This document shows positions 1 through 12,191 of a stretch of DNA of 64,000 bases, piece after piece (within the stretch, counting starts at the first letter, position 1; every line of letters begins with the position of its first letter). The notes below the pieces were generated by a model. It ran no database searches. It was not told the origin of the DNA and worked only from the letters and a program-made list of their open reading frames with translations. The position numbers and the translations under genes are program-made. The stretch comes from Corticium candelabrum (taxonomy: Eukaryota; Porifera; Homoscleromorpha; Homosclerophorida; Plakinidae): positions 563,501 to 627,500 of the forward strand of contig NC_085097.1 of assembly GCF_963422355.1 (NCBI RefSeq). The letters run 5' to 3'.

Positions 1-3000
1 GCATTTTTCACGAATGCTCCATCTGTGGTGAAGACAATTACACGAGAAAGTTCTGTCCTCATCGCGACCATTGCTACCGCTGTTTGAAACCGGGGCACTA
101 CGCACGTGACTGTAGAGCTAACCAACCGTCCAGGCCTCCCTTGGGAAAAGGCCGTGTTATGGCCCTAGCAGTTGAAAAGCACGGGCTTCTTCGTGTTGAT
201 GTACAACTTGGTGGGCCGGGTTATCACCCTTTTCTCGTTGACACGCGGGCAGAAATTAGTCTTATTCCCGCGTCGCTCGCCTCCAATATTAAAGGCAAGA
301 TTAACTGGCAATTGTCCCGACAACCGGTCATGGTTGATGGATCTAGCATCCGCTGCGAAGGCACGGTTACTTGTAGGATACGTCTTGGACCACGAGATAT
401 TTCAGCGTAATTCTACATTGTGCCGGGTATCACGGAGGGCATTCTAGGCCTCGATACGTTATCTCATCTGGACTTACAAATTGACACGAGAACGCGACGG
501 TTGCTCATTGATGGTCATGCCATACCCGAATGTGAATGGCTTCGCCCTCCTGAACGATCACGCTCGCAGATCCAGCTGGTCAGGTTCGGGAAAGTGTATG
601 CTACTACTGATGAATACATTGCTCCTGGCCAAGAATACACTGTTTGGGGCAAGGTTCACTGCCCAGGTCTACGTCCAGGCGAGACATACACGGGTGTAGT
701 GGAAGTAACAGAGCGGTTGCCGGCCTCCCACGGCCTTGTGGGATGCTGTACGCTTGCCATTGGGGGACCATCACAACACGTCCCAGTCAAGGTTTTCAAC
801 TTGTCAGAAGAAACAGTACGCATCCACAAGAACCAGAGCTTAGCAGCTAGAGTTCACAGAGGCAACCACATCTACCAACGCAACCACAGGACCGCCAGAC
901 GTTGACAAGATCACGACCGGAAATCATCTCACAGATGAACAATCAAGACGACTACAACATTTGCTTTGTAAGTATCAGACCGTGTTTGCTTACGATGGAA
1001 ATGAAGGACGAACGTCTACCATTGAGCACACAATTAAGCTGACAGATGACACACCAGTGGCTTCTAGATACCGGCGCACCCCGAGCGGGTGGAGACATGA
1101 GATCGAAAGTGAAGTTCAAAGGTTACGGAATAACGGTGTTATCAGATCGTCAACGTCCTCATATGCGGCTCCAATTTGTCCCGTAAAGAAGAAGGACGGG
1201 ACTATGCGCCTCTGCATTGACTATCGCCAATTAAACGCACGTACTAAGAGCGATGCGTTTCCCACGGGCAACGTATTGGACGTTATCGACAACATGGCTG
1301 GCGCGCGATACTTCAGCACAATTGATCTTGCACAAGGCTATCACCAGGTACCAGTCGCTGAGGCCGACAGAGAGAAAACCGCTTTCCGTACTTCATCCGG
1401 TCTCTGGGAATTTACTCGGATGCCATTCGGGTTGAAAGGAGCGCCCGCGACCTTTTGTAGGCTGATGGCCCGTGTTCTCGGACATATGTCGCCAACGCAG
1501 TTGGCGCTCTATATGGACGACATTTGCGTTATTTCTACGACGTTCGACTCTCATCTGGAACGCCTCGAGGTCACGTTCAAAAATCTTTTGGTCCACGGTC
1601 TCCGCATCAAAGGACATAAATGCAGTTTCGCTATGGCGGAAGTCATCTTCTGTGGACACAAACTTAGCGCCGATGGGATACAACCTTCCAGCACTAAACT
1701 GGACGCCATCAGCAGGTTGCCCGTTCCATCCACACCTACCGAAGTCAAAACGTTTCTCGGGGCGACAGGATGGTACAGAAAGTTTATTAGGAACTACGCC
1801 ACGACAGCTACCCCTCTCACAAAACTAACACATGCGGGAGTAGCATTCAATTGGACGCACGAGTGCCAAACAGCGTTCGAAACATTAAAACTACAATTGA
1901 TGAAGTCACCGTTGCTAAGTCACATTCGTCCGGTCGGCACTCTCGTTCTGACAACGGATGCCTCTACCGTTGGTCTGGGTGCAGAACTCGCTCAGGAGAC
2001 ACACGAAGGGACACATCCTGTCGCATTTTTTAGCAGAGCTATGACTAAAACGGAACGGAATTACTCGACATACGACCGCGAATTGCTCGCTATAGTATCA
2101 GCTATTCGGCACTTTCGCCACCACCTGCTCGGCAGGCGGTTTGTGCTACGGACTGACCACAGACCATTGCAATATTTTCCCGTCACCCGAGACCCTTGGG
2201 GTAGACGCGCCCGATGGCTTGCGGAACTACAGCTGTATGATTTCAGCATCCAGTACGTTGAAGGTACCCAGAATTGCGTCGCAGATGCTTTGAGCCGTTT
2301 GGGCTTTGCAAAGGAACCCACTGACACAATTGCCAACGTCACAAGTCACGACAAGTCATCACAATTTTTGGAAGACGACATTCGGACTGCCCAAGCAGCA
2401 GACTCTGATATCGCGGTAGTCATTAGACTTCTCCAGTCTCGTCGTCTTCCGTCAGCCGACGCCTCCCCTAGTGTGAAAAGTTTCTACGACATGATCTTTA
2501 TCTTGAAGAAGTCATCGTTTGGCGCAAGGCGCACGACTCGAGACAGTTGGTCGTACCACTCTCGCTTGTACCACGAGTCTTACAAGTGGCGCACGATGAC
2601 CCTACGGCAGGACACCAGGGAGCCAACAAAACCCTCGACAGGCTACTCGCACGTTTTTGGTAGCCTAAAGTGCGCCAGGATGTTGCTGCACATAGCCAGT
2701 CGTGCCACCGTTGCGGAGAACGCAACCATCCGACTGCTACAGCTAAAGCTCCGCTTTGCCAACGCCCTCGCCCTTCTCGTCCGTTCGATATCGTGGAGAC
2801 AGATATTAAAGGGCCATTGCCACTGTCCCCAGACGGATACCGCTACAATCTAGTCTTCCAAGATGCTTTCAGCAAGTATGCGGAAATGACACCTATTGCA
2901 ACCGCGTCGGCCCACACCGTTAGCACCAAATTGAGAGAGTGGATCGGACGCTACGGCATCCCGCGTACCATCCATTCCGACCAAGGTGCTTGCTATACGA

Positions 3001-3898
3001 GCACGACGTTTAACGAATTGTGTGCTAAGTATGGGATCCGGCACATTGTCTCTTCAGCCTACCACCCGCAAGCTAATGGCTCAGTTGAGCGGTTGAACCG
3101 TTCTATAGGAACAACTCTGGTAAAAGTCGTTCACCGCTCTCAAACCGACTGGCCAGATCGACCACCAGACGTGCAGTTGGCATACAACTCTGCCAAGCAT
3201 GACACGATTAATGCGTCTCCATTTCGCATCATTTTCAAACAGGAGCCCGCACAATGACAGATTCCTTGGCGGACCATCTCCAATCCACACCGCAAGCATA
3301 TATACAGCAATCACAAGAACGAAACGGTTCCTCTTCACATCCCCAACCGACAGATACATTACAGTGCACACAAGAACTATATGACCGCGTCGCAGACCAT
3401 CTTAATATCGCCACCTTTAATCAACAAACGCGGTACAACCAGAGCACACACCACACGCCATACGGCCCTGGCGACCACGTATGGCTCTACCAGTCACGTG
3501 TCCCTCGCTGCAAGGCACGTACACTAACACCGTATTGGACTGGACCTTACGTTATTGTGAAGCGTTGCTCAGAGGTCACTTATGTAATTCGTAAGCTAGG
3601 CGGCAGAAAAGAAAACATCGCTCACTACAACCGTATGAAGCCTTATACACATCGTCGTTCAGCAGTGCCTCCCGGAAACACGCAGCCACGCAGTCCACCT
3701 ACAAGCTCACCACCTACCAGCGTTGATAAGGCGCAAGAGAACCAGAGCGAATCGGAGTGGACGACTGCGGACGAAGCGGCACCATCTACCGATGACGAAC
3801 AACAACTGCGCGAACGACGCAATGCGGATCGCCCACGACGCCAGCCCAGAATGCCAATACGTCTCGACGATTATATCATAGACACTGATATGACTTAA
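1..3898 (+). pseudogene. Ty3/Gypsy retrotransposon gag-pol, decayed, 5' part outside window
   Basis: This is the polyprotein of an LTR retrotransposon, which copies RNA to DNA and integrates it. Order seen: a degenerate zinc knuckle (His replaced by Tyr), a CCHC knuckle (CYRCLKPGHYARDC, about 75-120), aspartic protease, reverse transcriptase with YMDD at 1510-1521, RNase H (first Asp codon at 1957, then YDRELLAIV and VADALSR), and integrase with an HHCC-type finger. The integrase DDE residues are coded at 2802, 2979 and 3087, with D35E spacing. A GPY-type module follows in 3254-3898, then an acidic tail. Breaks: the protease active site reads DTR rather than DTG (240-248); TAA at 408-410; a frame change near 845-900; another near 2480-2505; TAG at 2661-2663 where the family has Trp; and a frame change at 3254-3257. 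No chromodomain is seen. Protease before RT before RNase H before integrase is the Ty3/Gypsy order. The copy is clearly non-functional. Confidence 0.95.
961..2480 (+). CDS. Reverse transcriptase and RNase H segment of the Gypsy element
   Basis: This is the longest intact reading frame of the element. It opens with the RT N-terminal region (PVKKKDGTMRLCIDYRQLN), then the Asp-containing strand FSTIDLAQGYHQ, the RMPFGLKGAP motif and the catalytic YMDD. The thumb and tether carry FCGHKLSADGI and FLGATGWYRKFI, typical of Gypsy. RNase H follows with TTDAS, the Glu in YDRELLAI, RTDHRPL and VADALSRL. The frame stays open to 2853, but homology leaves it near 2480-2505, where the integrase continues in another frame. 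The true upstream junction is in another frame too, so the methionine at 961 is not a real start. This segment alone would be the best probe for placing the element in a Gypsy clade. Confidence 0.9.
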
Positions 3899-4000
3899 CG
3901 TAATTAATTATTATGGACAGATTGAGTTGAGTTATATAACGTTGAGTTGTACTTTTTTAGTCTAGAGTACCAATGAGAGACGTCTGGACTTGCTCTCATT

Positions 4001-4300
4001 TAAGGGGGGAGTAGTGTAAGGGTACGCGAGGTGATACGGGGATTGGTGTTGAGTTAGCTTTGAGCGCGAACATGTCTAACAGTACTTCTACCGTTACAAT
4101 GTCATCATGAGGCTCCTCCACCTCGCTTTGTTTGGTAGCTGCTAACGAGAATTCGGCCATCGGGCGTCCGTCCTGTAAATGGTGTTTAGTCCTTTGCTTT
4201 AAGAGTTTAGCACATGCATTTGTACGTGTATGTTTCCCCAACAACAACAAGGGCGAGGCGTGTAGCTGTACCTGACTTGTAACATTTTGCTTGTTCCACA
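4001..4300 (+). repeat. Polypurine tract and 3' LTR of the Gypsy element (right border tentative)
   Basis: A purine run, AAGGGGGGA, lies at 4002-4010, about 100 bases after the polyprotein stop. This is where the plus-strand primer of an LTR element is expected. The sequence from about 4015 begins TGTAAGGG, a usual TG start for an LTR. A TG...CA unit could close at 4300 (TTGTTCCACA), giving about 286 bp. The 5' LTR lies outside the window, so this end cannot be confirmed. Part of this LTR (4097-4205) recurs at 33317-33405, and its last part (4273-4298) recurs near 10471-10496. Confidence 0.6.
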
Positions 4301-5090
4301 GTGTTTCTGCATAGTGGTTCTGCAGTCTGTCAGCTTGAATTTTGGGTGTGCGTGGCTGAGCGGCCGTGGTGTTGTTGCAACCAGAGTTACCAACTCACAC
4401 GCAACTTGCGTGAGTCTCACGCAAGTTCCTTCAGGTCACACGCTCACACGCAAGGAACCCAGATCTCACGCAACTTTTAGATTGCTGGAACTAGATCCGC
4501 AGTTGTCAGGCAGACGTACATGTACAGTGAACCTGTAGGTATACCGTAGATTACGTAAAAATCTGTAGTGTCTGATAGTATACGTAACTAATATAAAATC
4601 TAACGAAACTGCCGTAAAGTGATCGATGATTACGAATAATCAACAGTTGAACTCCCAAATGCCTGCGCTGGCGATAATTGATAGTTCGGAAATCGAGAAT
4701 GCATAAAATAGTCCCGTATATTACAGCGCGCGATACGTGTATGCAAATGTATGGAATATTACGCTACATGATATATCGAGGAAGCGACCAACAGTGAAGA
4801 CCCAGCAGGAAGATGAAGATGTCATTCACCTAGATACCCCAGGCAAGTCTAGTTCTGAAACTGTCAAAGATATTCAGCCTACTCCTATGTCCGCGCATCC
4901 CTTTCCTCCCCCTTTTCCAAGAAAGGGAGGGCTGATTACGCGAGATTGATTTACTGCATACGTAAACTATATTGGTTATCGTTTCAGTAGAAATTCTAAT
5001 TCTGTTAGTACTTGCTACTTAATTGTCTAATGCGTATTGACGCATGCACTATGTGTTGATCAGACATTGACGACGATTCTAGACAACAAC
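4301..5090. other. Spacer between the Gypsy LTR and the BEN gene
   Basis: No gene is confidently seen. A cluster of CACGCAA-type motifs in both orientations lies at 4391-4480 (see findings). An open stretch at 4737-4949 encodes a hydrophilic peptide, with RKRPTVK, EDEDVIHLDTP and a proline-rich end. It could be a 5' exon of the BEN gene, but no splice phase ties it in. Confidence 0.4.
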
Positions 5091-7121
5091 TTAGCACATA
5101 CCACCAACTGCTGGTCTAAGTCGGAGTCAAAGGTATCAGGACAAAGTAACAGTTTCTACTAGTAGATTCGAAACAATTGCAACACCTAGTTCAAGAAGAT
5201 CTGAACATCACTCGGATAGTGACTCGAATTCGAATCAGTCGAACATTACCGGTCTACAAAACAGTAAGAGAAAGAGACTGTACCTGCAATACTTTTAGAT
5301 TCCTAGATAACTACTAGAGACTACAATCTAGGTGTTTTGACTCGAGCCTTCTGTGCAATTACTACAGCAACAGCCCAGACCTGACAATTTCTGATGATAT
5401 GTGGACAGATCAAGAGGAAGATCTAGAAGAAACGGTAGTCTGTATGTAAATGTAGGCGTTTACATGTGCTCCTACTTACGTAACGTGCGTAATGAACTCG
5501 TTATTCGTCTCTGTAACTGTCAACAATCGGCCTGTCAACTTGGATCGAGTTTGAGTGGTTAGCAGGTTGCTTAATTTATGTATTTTTGTATTTTTTAGGT
5601 GACTGGCGATCGTCTACTGACGAAACGACTTGAAAAAGTCGAGGAAGTCGTGATAAGTCTTGTGACAGGGCTGAACAGCTTGAAAGAGGTTAGTTATGAG
5701 TAGCTAGTCGCTCTGTTTTTGCATGCGTGTTGTCTGTATGTGAATAGGTACTGTACTGTGATTGAAGAAATTTATATATCCATCTACAGTCTATAGCTAG
5801 ATATATAATATGTCTGGTCTGCAGGTAACGGCCCCTCAGTAAGTTACACTGTCTGTATGTTAGCTAGTGCATACGTACAGTTTCTAGCTTATATATCTTT
5901 TAGACTGAATGCCATTGAGAGATTTACTAAATGATTGACCATGTGTACATATTAATTAATTGATCTTTTGACCAAATAAACTGTATCTCAATAATTTCAC
6001 ACTAAACGTTTAGTTATTCAGTCTGTCATTTGGAGCTAAAATGTACTGACTACCTCCTCTTATTTGATATGTCACTCTCAGTGGTGTTGTTATGGGCAGA
6101 TCACAAGTCCGGAGAGGGGGGGGGGGGGGAATTGCTAGCTAGCTCCCTCAAAACTTTGGCACATGGTAGACTTTTTGACACTACAAGCTCTAAAAGGAAC
6201 ATGCAATGGACAAGCAGTTTGAATCACTCCCAGTTATGGCTGATTTCTATGTAGTTGGGCTTGGTCCTGGACCTCTGACATTTGGTCCCCTCAACCACGG
6301 AAAGCTGGTGACGCTGCTGTGACCAACTGTAATTAGGATAGCTGTAACAGTTTACTATAGTTGTAGGGTTGTAGCAACAGTAGCAGTTGTAGAGACACCA
6401 GCTTGTGACAGGAAGTAGGAAAACCTTTATTGAGGGACTGTTGATATAGGAGAGAATAAAAGGAGAGGGTTAAAATGTGAATAACTAAGGAATGCCAACT
6501 TTGTATCATGAACCAATGTATATAGGTATGTTGCACAACGGAACTGATATACAGTCTTCATTGTAGCGATGGACATACCATCATCATTTATTTCAAATTT
6601 GTACACGGGCAACGTAATATAACAGCAGGATGGTGTTAGATGGCTTATTTACGCAAAATGTACCTAAAATAGCAGCAGTCTGCAAGTTCTTATCAAAGGT
6701 CATTCAAATCTAGGTATGCGTTCACAATAACGTAGAAAGTCTTTGTCACTATGTTCGTTGTTCTAATGACAATCAGTACAATCTGGACTGCAGTAGGTAG
6801 ATCTTCGAGTCTTCTGTACTCCCATGCAATGTCCTTTGATTGAACATTTGAGTCATAAGGGATAGAGACCTCAATAAACCATGCTTTCTTGTCTTGTTTG
6901 CTCAATACAACGATATCTGGTCGGGTGGACTCAACGTTTCACTCTATTTGTATTTGAAAATCTTACGATATCTTTACTTTGTCGTTCTCTCTGAACTGAC
7001 TCTCGCTGAAGCAAAATCATACCATGATGATCAAACTATAGATTACTTTTGTAGCACCATCATGTCGATTCTTGGGCAGTGTAGAAGTCAATGATTAACT
7101 CATCGTTGTCATCATTATGAT

Positions 7122-7172
<51 letters not shown>

Positions 7173-7179
7173 GTCGTCG

Positions 7180-7213
<34 letters not shown>

Positions 7214-8981
7214 AATCATGTATGGTGCTTCACAGAATGATGCATACAGATCTATTCATGTTGGAATCTAACTCTGTGACAAACTTTCTTTTGCTGTGTT
7301 CACGGTACAGACACTGTGACATGTTCTGAATGTTTGCCCATTATAGCTACAGCAAGGGAGGTACACATGGAGACACAATCATATTCTGTCAGCCATAACA
7401 GATGGTCTTGATGATTGCCTGCTATTAGACAGTTTTCGCTTGACTGTGACCTTATTGTCTCCAGTTGTACTCTGACATTGCAAACCTCAGGGAAGCGATC
7501 TGTAGGAATGCCATAAATGTATATTGCTCATACATTCTGTAGGTAAAGTGTGTGTAATTGTTTGAGTAAATTATCTAACTATTTACAGTAAACTATAAAA
7601 GAGTGTTATTCTACAATATTAGATACTTGAGTATAATAACTGAGTAATGCTACACAGCCGTTTTAAATGTGCCTTTGCTTTAATTGAAGGTTGGCATCAT
7701 CACTTTGTAGTCACAGCAGCTCCTCTTTGAACAATACAGGGTTTTTATGTATTACTGTCATCTACCTTATGCATACGTGTGTATATCATGACATATGTAT
7801 GTATGAATGATTTTTGTTCGATTGCAATACATTCTTGGTTATTTGATCCTTGCATATTTGATCTTTGTGCTGATGAAAATAGGATACCATCATGTGGCAG
7901 TGATGCTGCAAAAGGTGTAGTGCAGCTCTAAAAGGGTACACATGCCGTAGACATTACTGACTATTATTGACTATTAGTAAAAAAAAGTAGCTGGTTTTGT
8001 GTACTAGAACTGTTTCTTTTTGCTCGTGCTTAAAATCCTGTAACTTGATGGAAGAATTATGTCTATTGTATGTGCCAGCATTGCATGCCATTACTAGGTT
8101 TGTTTTGTAGTATACATGTTTCAGAGCTTCTCAAGTCATATTTCCGGAAAATAGCTTTAATGGGGACTTAAATTTCAAGGTGTAATTAAATCTCAGACAC
8201 TTTTCTTGTTTTTGTTCTTTCATCTTTTGTCTTCTGAGTTTGACCAAAGGAGGTCGGATAATTGAGGGTCAACTGTATGCAATTGCACTTGGAAGGGTTT
8301 TGATTGTTGTTTTTAAATTGATTGCTAGACTTTACTTGGACATACGTAATTTTGGAGAATGTATCTTTTAGTTTGTTATCTTGTATTATTGGTATATTTT
8401 GATTTTACAGGAAGTTTCAAAGTTGAATTCAAAATTAAGAACTTATGAATATGAAGGCGACAGTGATCATGTAAGTATAGCTCATGTATTGTTGATTAAA
8501 TAGTCACTTAGTAACAATGATTGCTTGTTTTTTTAATTTTAGGACAACTCCGAAGACACAAATGGCCACAGCATGAGTATGACAGTTCCTAGTGCTAATT
8601 TTAATTCCAACACTTTACTGAACGTTTGATGCGTTATTAATTAAGCAACTCTAAAAGCCACAACTAAAGAAGCCCAGAAACCTTCAATTGCTGTCAGAGA
8701 CCTGGCAGTCAAGCTTTTTAGTAAGGAAGAATTGACAAAATGCAGCGTTTGAGGCAGAAAACCCCACAAGAATCTTGACGCCAGGCCCTCTCTTCCTGCA
8801 AAGAAGCTACTAACTCTACACTGTAAGCATATTCAATGTTTCTGATGGTTCAATTTTGTGTTAAGTTAAACTGTTTTCTTTTTTAGCGCTGGTCCAAAAG
8901 CATTTCCCTGGTTGTAAAACCAGCGAGATTAATCAGTTTCTGGCCGACAATTCATTTTGTCGCCAGAAAAGTGAACAGTGA
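5091..8981 (+). CDS. BEN-domain protein gene, spliced, with one in-frame stop
   Basis: BEN domains bind DNA or act in chromatin repression. Phase-compatible exons are 5091?-5263 (Ser-rich), 5379-5434 (acidic), 5599-5688 (30 residues, coiled-coil-like, LTKRLEKVEEVVISLV), 8411-8470, 8543-8576, 8646-8822 and 8887-8981. The BEN region runs from PSIAVRDLAVKLFSKEEL through GRKPHKNLDARPSLPAKKLL to LVQKHFPGCKTSEINQFLAD. The first part gives the LFS/EEL helix and the last part the usual C-terminal half. Introns open with GTTAGT, GTAAGT, GTATGA and GTAAGC and close in AG. Oddity: TGA at 8750-8752 falls inside the BEN domain, where the family usually has Ser or Thr before Gly. All else is in frame, so this is a young nonsense change, an allele or a sequence error. 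The 5' end is not settled. Introns 8577-8645 and 8823-8886 are short, while 5689-8410 is 2.7 kb. Confidence 0.7.
7122..7213. repeat. ATC trinucleotide microsatellite
   Basis: About 30 units of TCA/ATC, broken by three GTC units near the middle. It lies in the 2.7-kb intron of the BEN gene and shows no sign of coding use. Confidence 0.97.
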
Positions 8982-9149
8982 AAACACTTGGCATATAGTG
9001 ATTGTCAATTATTCTAGACTATCTGTGCATGTTTGTTTATATGTAGAACAATTGTTTTTATTGAACATAAACATACAACAAAGATTCACGAGTGTGTCTT
9101 CATTCATAACTAATTGCATGACCTGGGAATTTAATTAATGCTCACATGA

Positions 9150-9311
9150 TCATGGAAACCATGGTTTCCATGAACCCATGATACCATGGAAAACCATGGT
9201 ATTTTAACATGCTTTCCATGGAATGTTTCTCACATGCTTTCCATGGAAAGCCTGTGTTTCCATGGCAAAAGTACCATGAAAATTCCATGGAAATACCATG
9301 GTTTTCCATGC
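9150..9311. repeat. CCATGG-rich palindromic patch
   Basis: Short palindromes built on TTTCCATGGAAA recur about ten times in 160 bases, in variants with and without the full CCATGG core. Any two copies can pair, so the stretch can fold in many ways. It sits between the last BEN exon and the hAT relic. No flanking terminal repeat is seen. Confidence 0.8.
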
Positions 9312-9384
9312 TCTATTTGACAGGGTAATGGCGTAATCAATTTCAGTCACACCAAAAATGATTCCCTACAATCTGAGTTTTTAG

Positions 9385-9693
9385 ACTATCAGATGCTTAG
9401 CTAGTGATGGCTTTCTTCCTGAAGATGTAGGCAAGGATGGTTTCAAACTGGATAGCGAATGGGCGTTTCTAGCTAAGGCCAAACACGCTGATGGACAGGA
9501 ATGGTTACCTCTTCTCAGCAAAGTTGCCAGGCTGGTAGCAACTATCTCTCACTCTAGTGCTGAAGAACGGATTTTCAGAATGGTTTGGCAGAACAGAAGT
9601 GAATCTCGACCGTGGCTGAATGCAGAAACCACTCTAGCATCTATTACCAATGACAAAATTAGCTATTACGCAGGGTACTGTTCTGAAGTTTGA
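9385..9693 (+). pseudogene. hAT transposase C-terminal (dimerisation) relic
   Basis: An open stretch between TAG and TGA with no good start encodes about 100 residues. It carries EWLPLLSKVARLVATISHSS, then AEERIFRMVWQNRSESRP and TTLASITNDKI. This matches the hAT C-terminal dimerisation module, whose usual form has a Ser/Ala pair, ErvFS, a basic N/K-rich turn and a final leucine-rich helix. The Ser of ErvFS is replaced by Arg. No BED finger or catalytic core is seen upstream, so this is a fragment. It could once have been a downstream exon of the BEN gene, but no splice links them. Confidence 0.65.
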
Positions 9694-10016
9694 GCCAACT
9701 AAAGAGCTCCTACTCAAAGCAAAAACGGCTACAATAAGATATAACAGAAACGCAGGAATGATAGTCAGATGCTGTTTTGAGACGGAATTAAGTAAGGTGC
9801 TTTAGTTAACTTAATTAACACTAACGGATTATCAAATACCATCTACATATCCAGATTCAAAGGGAGAGCTATATAGTTTCGTGTTTGTAAAATTTATGTA
9901 TTTAGTTGTTTGTGCCCACGCCCCTAGGCAGACATAAGTACACTGCACTAATGAAAATCTGAGATCTCAAGCATTTTCAGTATTGCTGGTTGGCAACTCT
10001 GTGCAACGATCACTAG

Positions 10017-10930
10017 CGTCGTCTTCAACAGAAATTTGGCGTTGACGGGAATTTGCCATGACAGCGTCTGTTTGTGGGACAAAGCGGCTCAGCCGACCTC
10101 TAGGTACGCTAGTGCGTCTCTATTCATTTCTGTTTTACGGTATCCAAAGTCAGAGCGAACAGACGCCTAGCTAATCTACATGTGCACGTGCATGTTTTCC
10201 CGCATTGATGTTTTGTTTGGCTCTGGGGTCACCTCATTACAACAGTAGGCGACGTCTAGCTAGAGAAGCCGCACAAACAACAAGATGCCTAGAGAAGCTG
10301 CACAAAGAACGAGACTTTTACATTCTTGTGAGCTGGAAAATCGGTGGTGAGCTGCTTGTTTGGACTCCATTTGTAACCTAGGTTTCCCACCAACAAACAG
10401 AACAATGATCACGCCCGTTACTTCATCACGTAAGGCGAAGATTGCCAGCCGGCCTAGCGTCGAGGCTCTCCGACTTGTAACATTTGGCTTGTTCCATCAT
10501 TTGGAAACAACTCTATTTGTAACATGCATCTAGAAACAACGCCTAGCTAATCTAGCTGCATTTGTAACGTTCCCACATCTAATTCTGTTTTGGCTCTGGT
10601 ACGTATGCCACGCCTAAAACCGCCCATAGTTACGACCTCAAAAGCTGCACAAACAATCACCTGCACAAAGAACCGACGAGCGAAGGTTGTACAAAATAGA
10701 AGCGAGGTCCTACGGAACGTTGGCTGACGGACTGCGTAGCTACCCGTTGTATACGGTAGCAGCCAGTCACGTACGTGACTTACCTCAAGCTCGACCTGTG
10801 ACAATTTCAATAATGCTTCTTATTTATTACCCACATCATACCATTCTGTCATACCATTTTGTCATAGCGCGACTAATTTACCTTCAAGGTGCATACCGGC
10901 CGAGGGTTTGCACTTCAAGTACTTCTTCAT
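10017..10930. repeat. Dispersed repeat, LTR-like, copy 1
   Basis: Three separate blocks recur elsewhere. 10019-10100 (starting GTCGTCTTCAACAGAAAT) matches 33430-33530. 10888-10930 (ACCGGCCGAGGGTTT) matches about 33662-33705. 10471-10496 (CGACTTGTAACATTT) matches the end of the Gypsy LTR near 4273-4298. A short internal duplication, CTAGAGAAGCYGCACAAA, lies near 10260-10310. There is no coding capacity. The best reading is a solo LTR or non-autonomous derivative of the same Gypsy lineage. Confidence 0.5.
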
Positions 10931-12084
10931 TAATAATGTAATTACAGTCTGCATAGATTGCCAAAAACATATTGTGTCTAATAATAGTTTTATAGGTCTA
11001 AGGTGTTTGCACAGTTTACAGCAGGAAATGGTATTATTCATGTTCAAATTGTCTTAATTAATTTGCATACTTTCTTATCATCTGATCACTGAATGGTTTC
11101 TAGTGGTTGGTGGAAACTATGAGCTGTTGAGAATTGAATTCGGTGTTCAAGTTTTTGTAAGAGAGAATGTTGGAGTTGTCACTGGCTAGGTAATGGGAGT
11201 AATTGCGGCTCTCATAGAGGTATTCTTGCAACACCACACTTAGGAGAAATATGGATCAATAAAGATCAATTATGGCAGTATTGGCTGCAGAAAACAACTG
11301 CAAACTACCAAAAAGGACAACTGCAACTACTGTGAATGGTTCTATAGCAGAAAATCAAGACTACCAAAACAGACTGGATTTCTATTCAAGTACTGCATGT
11401 TTTCTCTTCTGCGTGCTGACTATTTGCTACTTGAGATGGTATATTTTGTGTGTGATATGGATACACAGCATAACAAAATAACATAAATTCACATGCTGTT
11501 TCAATCCAAGGTTCTTCTTCAGCTGGGTATATTAATTTTGAAAATATCTTCTGGAAATTTGTGCAAAGTATAACTCTATAAAACTCTGCAATAACAATTA
11601 CATCATTACTGAAAACAGCAATCAGCCTGTACAACTGTGTGCATATGTGTGTATTTGTGTAGGTTTCTTAATTATTATTAATCAATCAATCAATTAATTA
11701 ATTATGTAAACATACAAAAAGCTTTCAACGCACGAGCAATCATCACATCGTAAGAGCATGGCCTCAGAAACCCATTACTCGTATCCAGTTCACTGGAAAG
11801 TTGATTCGTACCGTTTGCACGACTTGTAGTAGACAATAATCCCAAAATGGGGACCTCTTTGAAACAAGCGTTGCAGTTACTGATCGAAGAGCGCACGCAC
11901 GTTCCACACTTCCGTTATTTAGAACACAACAAGAATATAAAGCTGTAACGCGTCTATCGAATGTGAAATAACGCACGTTATAGTGTATACATTGTTGATA
12001 ACAATTCGCATATGGCTACATTGATATTAAACAACACAATTTTAAAGCGCGTTATAATTTAGTAGCGCGCGCTGTATTTTTGGA
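10931..12084. other. No gene recognised
   Basis: AT-rich sequence with short open frames only, none with a recognisable domain or codon pattern. A small TCAA/TTAA-rich run lies at 11675-11705. Confidence 0.5.
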
Positions 12085-12173
12085 CTGCACGTGACAGGTA
12101 TATGGGGTCAAAAATAGGAGGAGCGAGCAAAAAACTCCTCCTACTTTTGACCCCATGTACCTGTCACGTGCAG
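12085..12173. repeat. Hairpin element, about 38-bp arms
   Basis: Arms 12085-12122 and 12136-12173 are near-perfect reverse complements. The left begins CTGCACGTGACAGGTA and the right ends TACCTGTCACGTGCAG, with a 13-base loop. The arms contain CACGTG. This is a foldback MITE or a strong cruciform. It lies 1.6 kb upstream of the LTV1 start. Confidence 0.85.
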
Positions 12174-12191
12174 TAGTACGTATGTATTACG

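Noticed and set aside
845..960. Programmed frameshift between protease and RT
   Set aside because: No clear slippery site or following structure was seen, and the element has several other random breaks, so decay explains it better.
3254..3898. Separate env-like gene overlapping integrase by ATGA
   Set aside because: The frame carries the integrase GPY region, so it is the integrase C-terminus in a shifted frame. There is no signal peptide or membrane segment.
8577..8645. Stops at 8627 and 8642 as breaks in the BEN gene
   Set aside because: They fall inside a phase-correct GTATGA...AAG intron of 69 bases, so only the TGA at 8750 remains unexplained.
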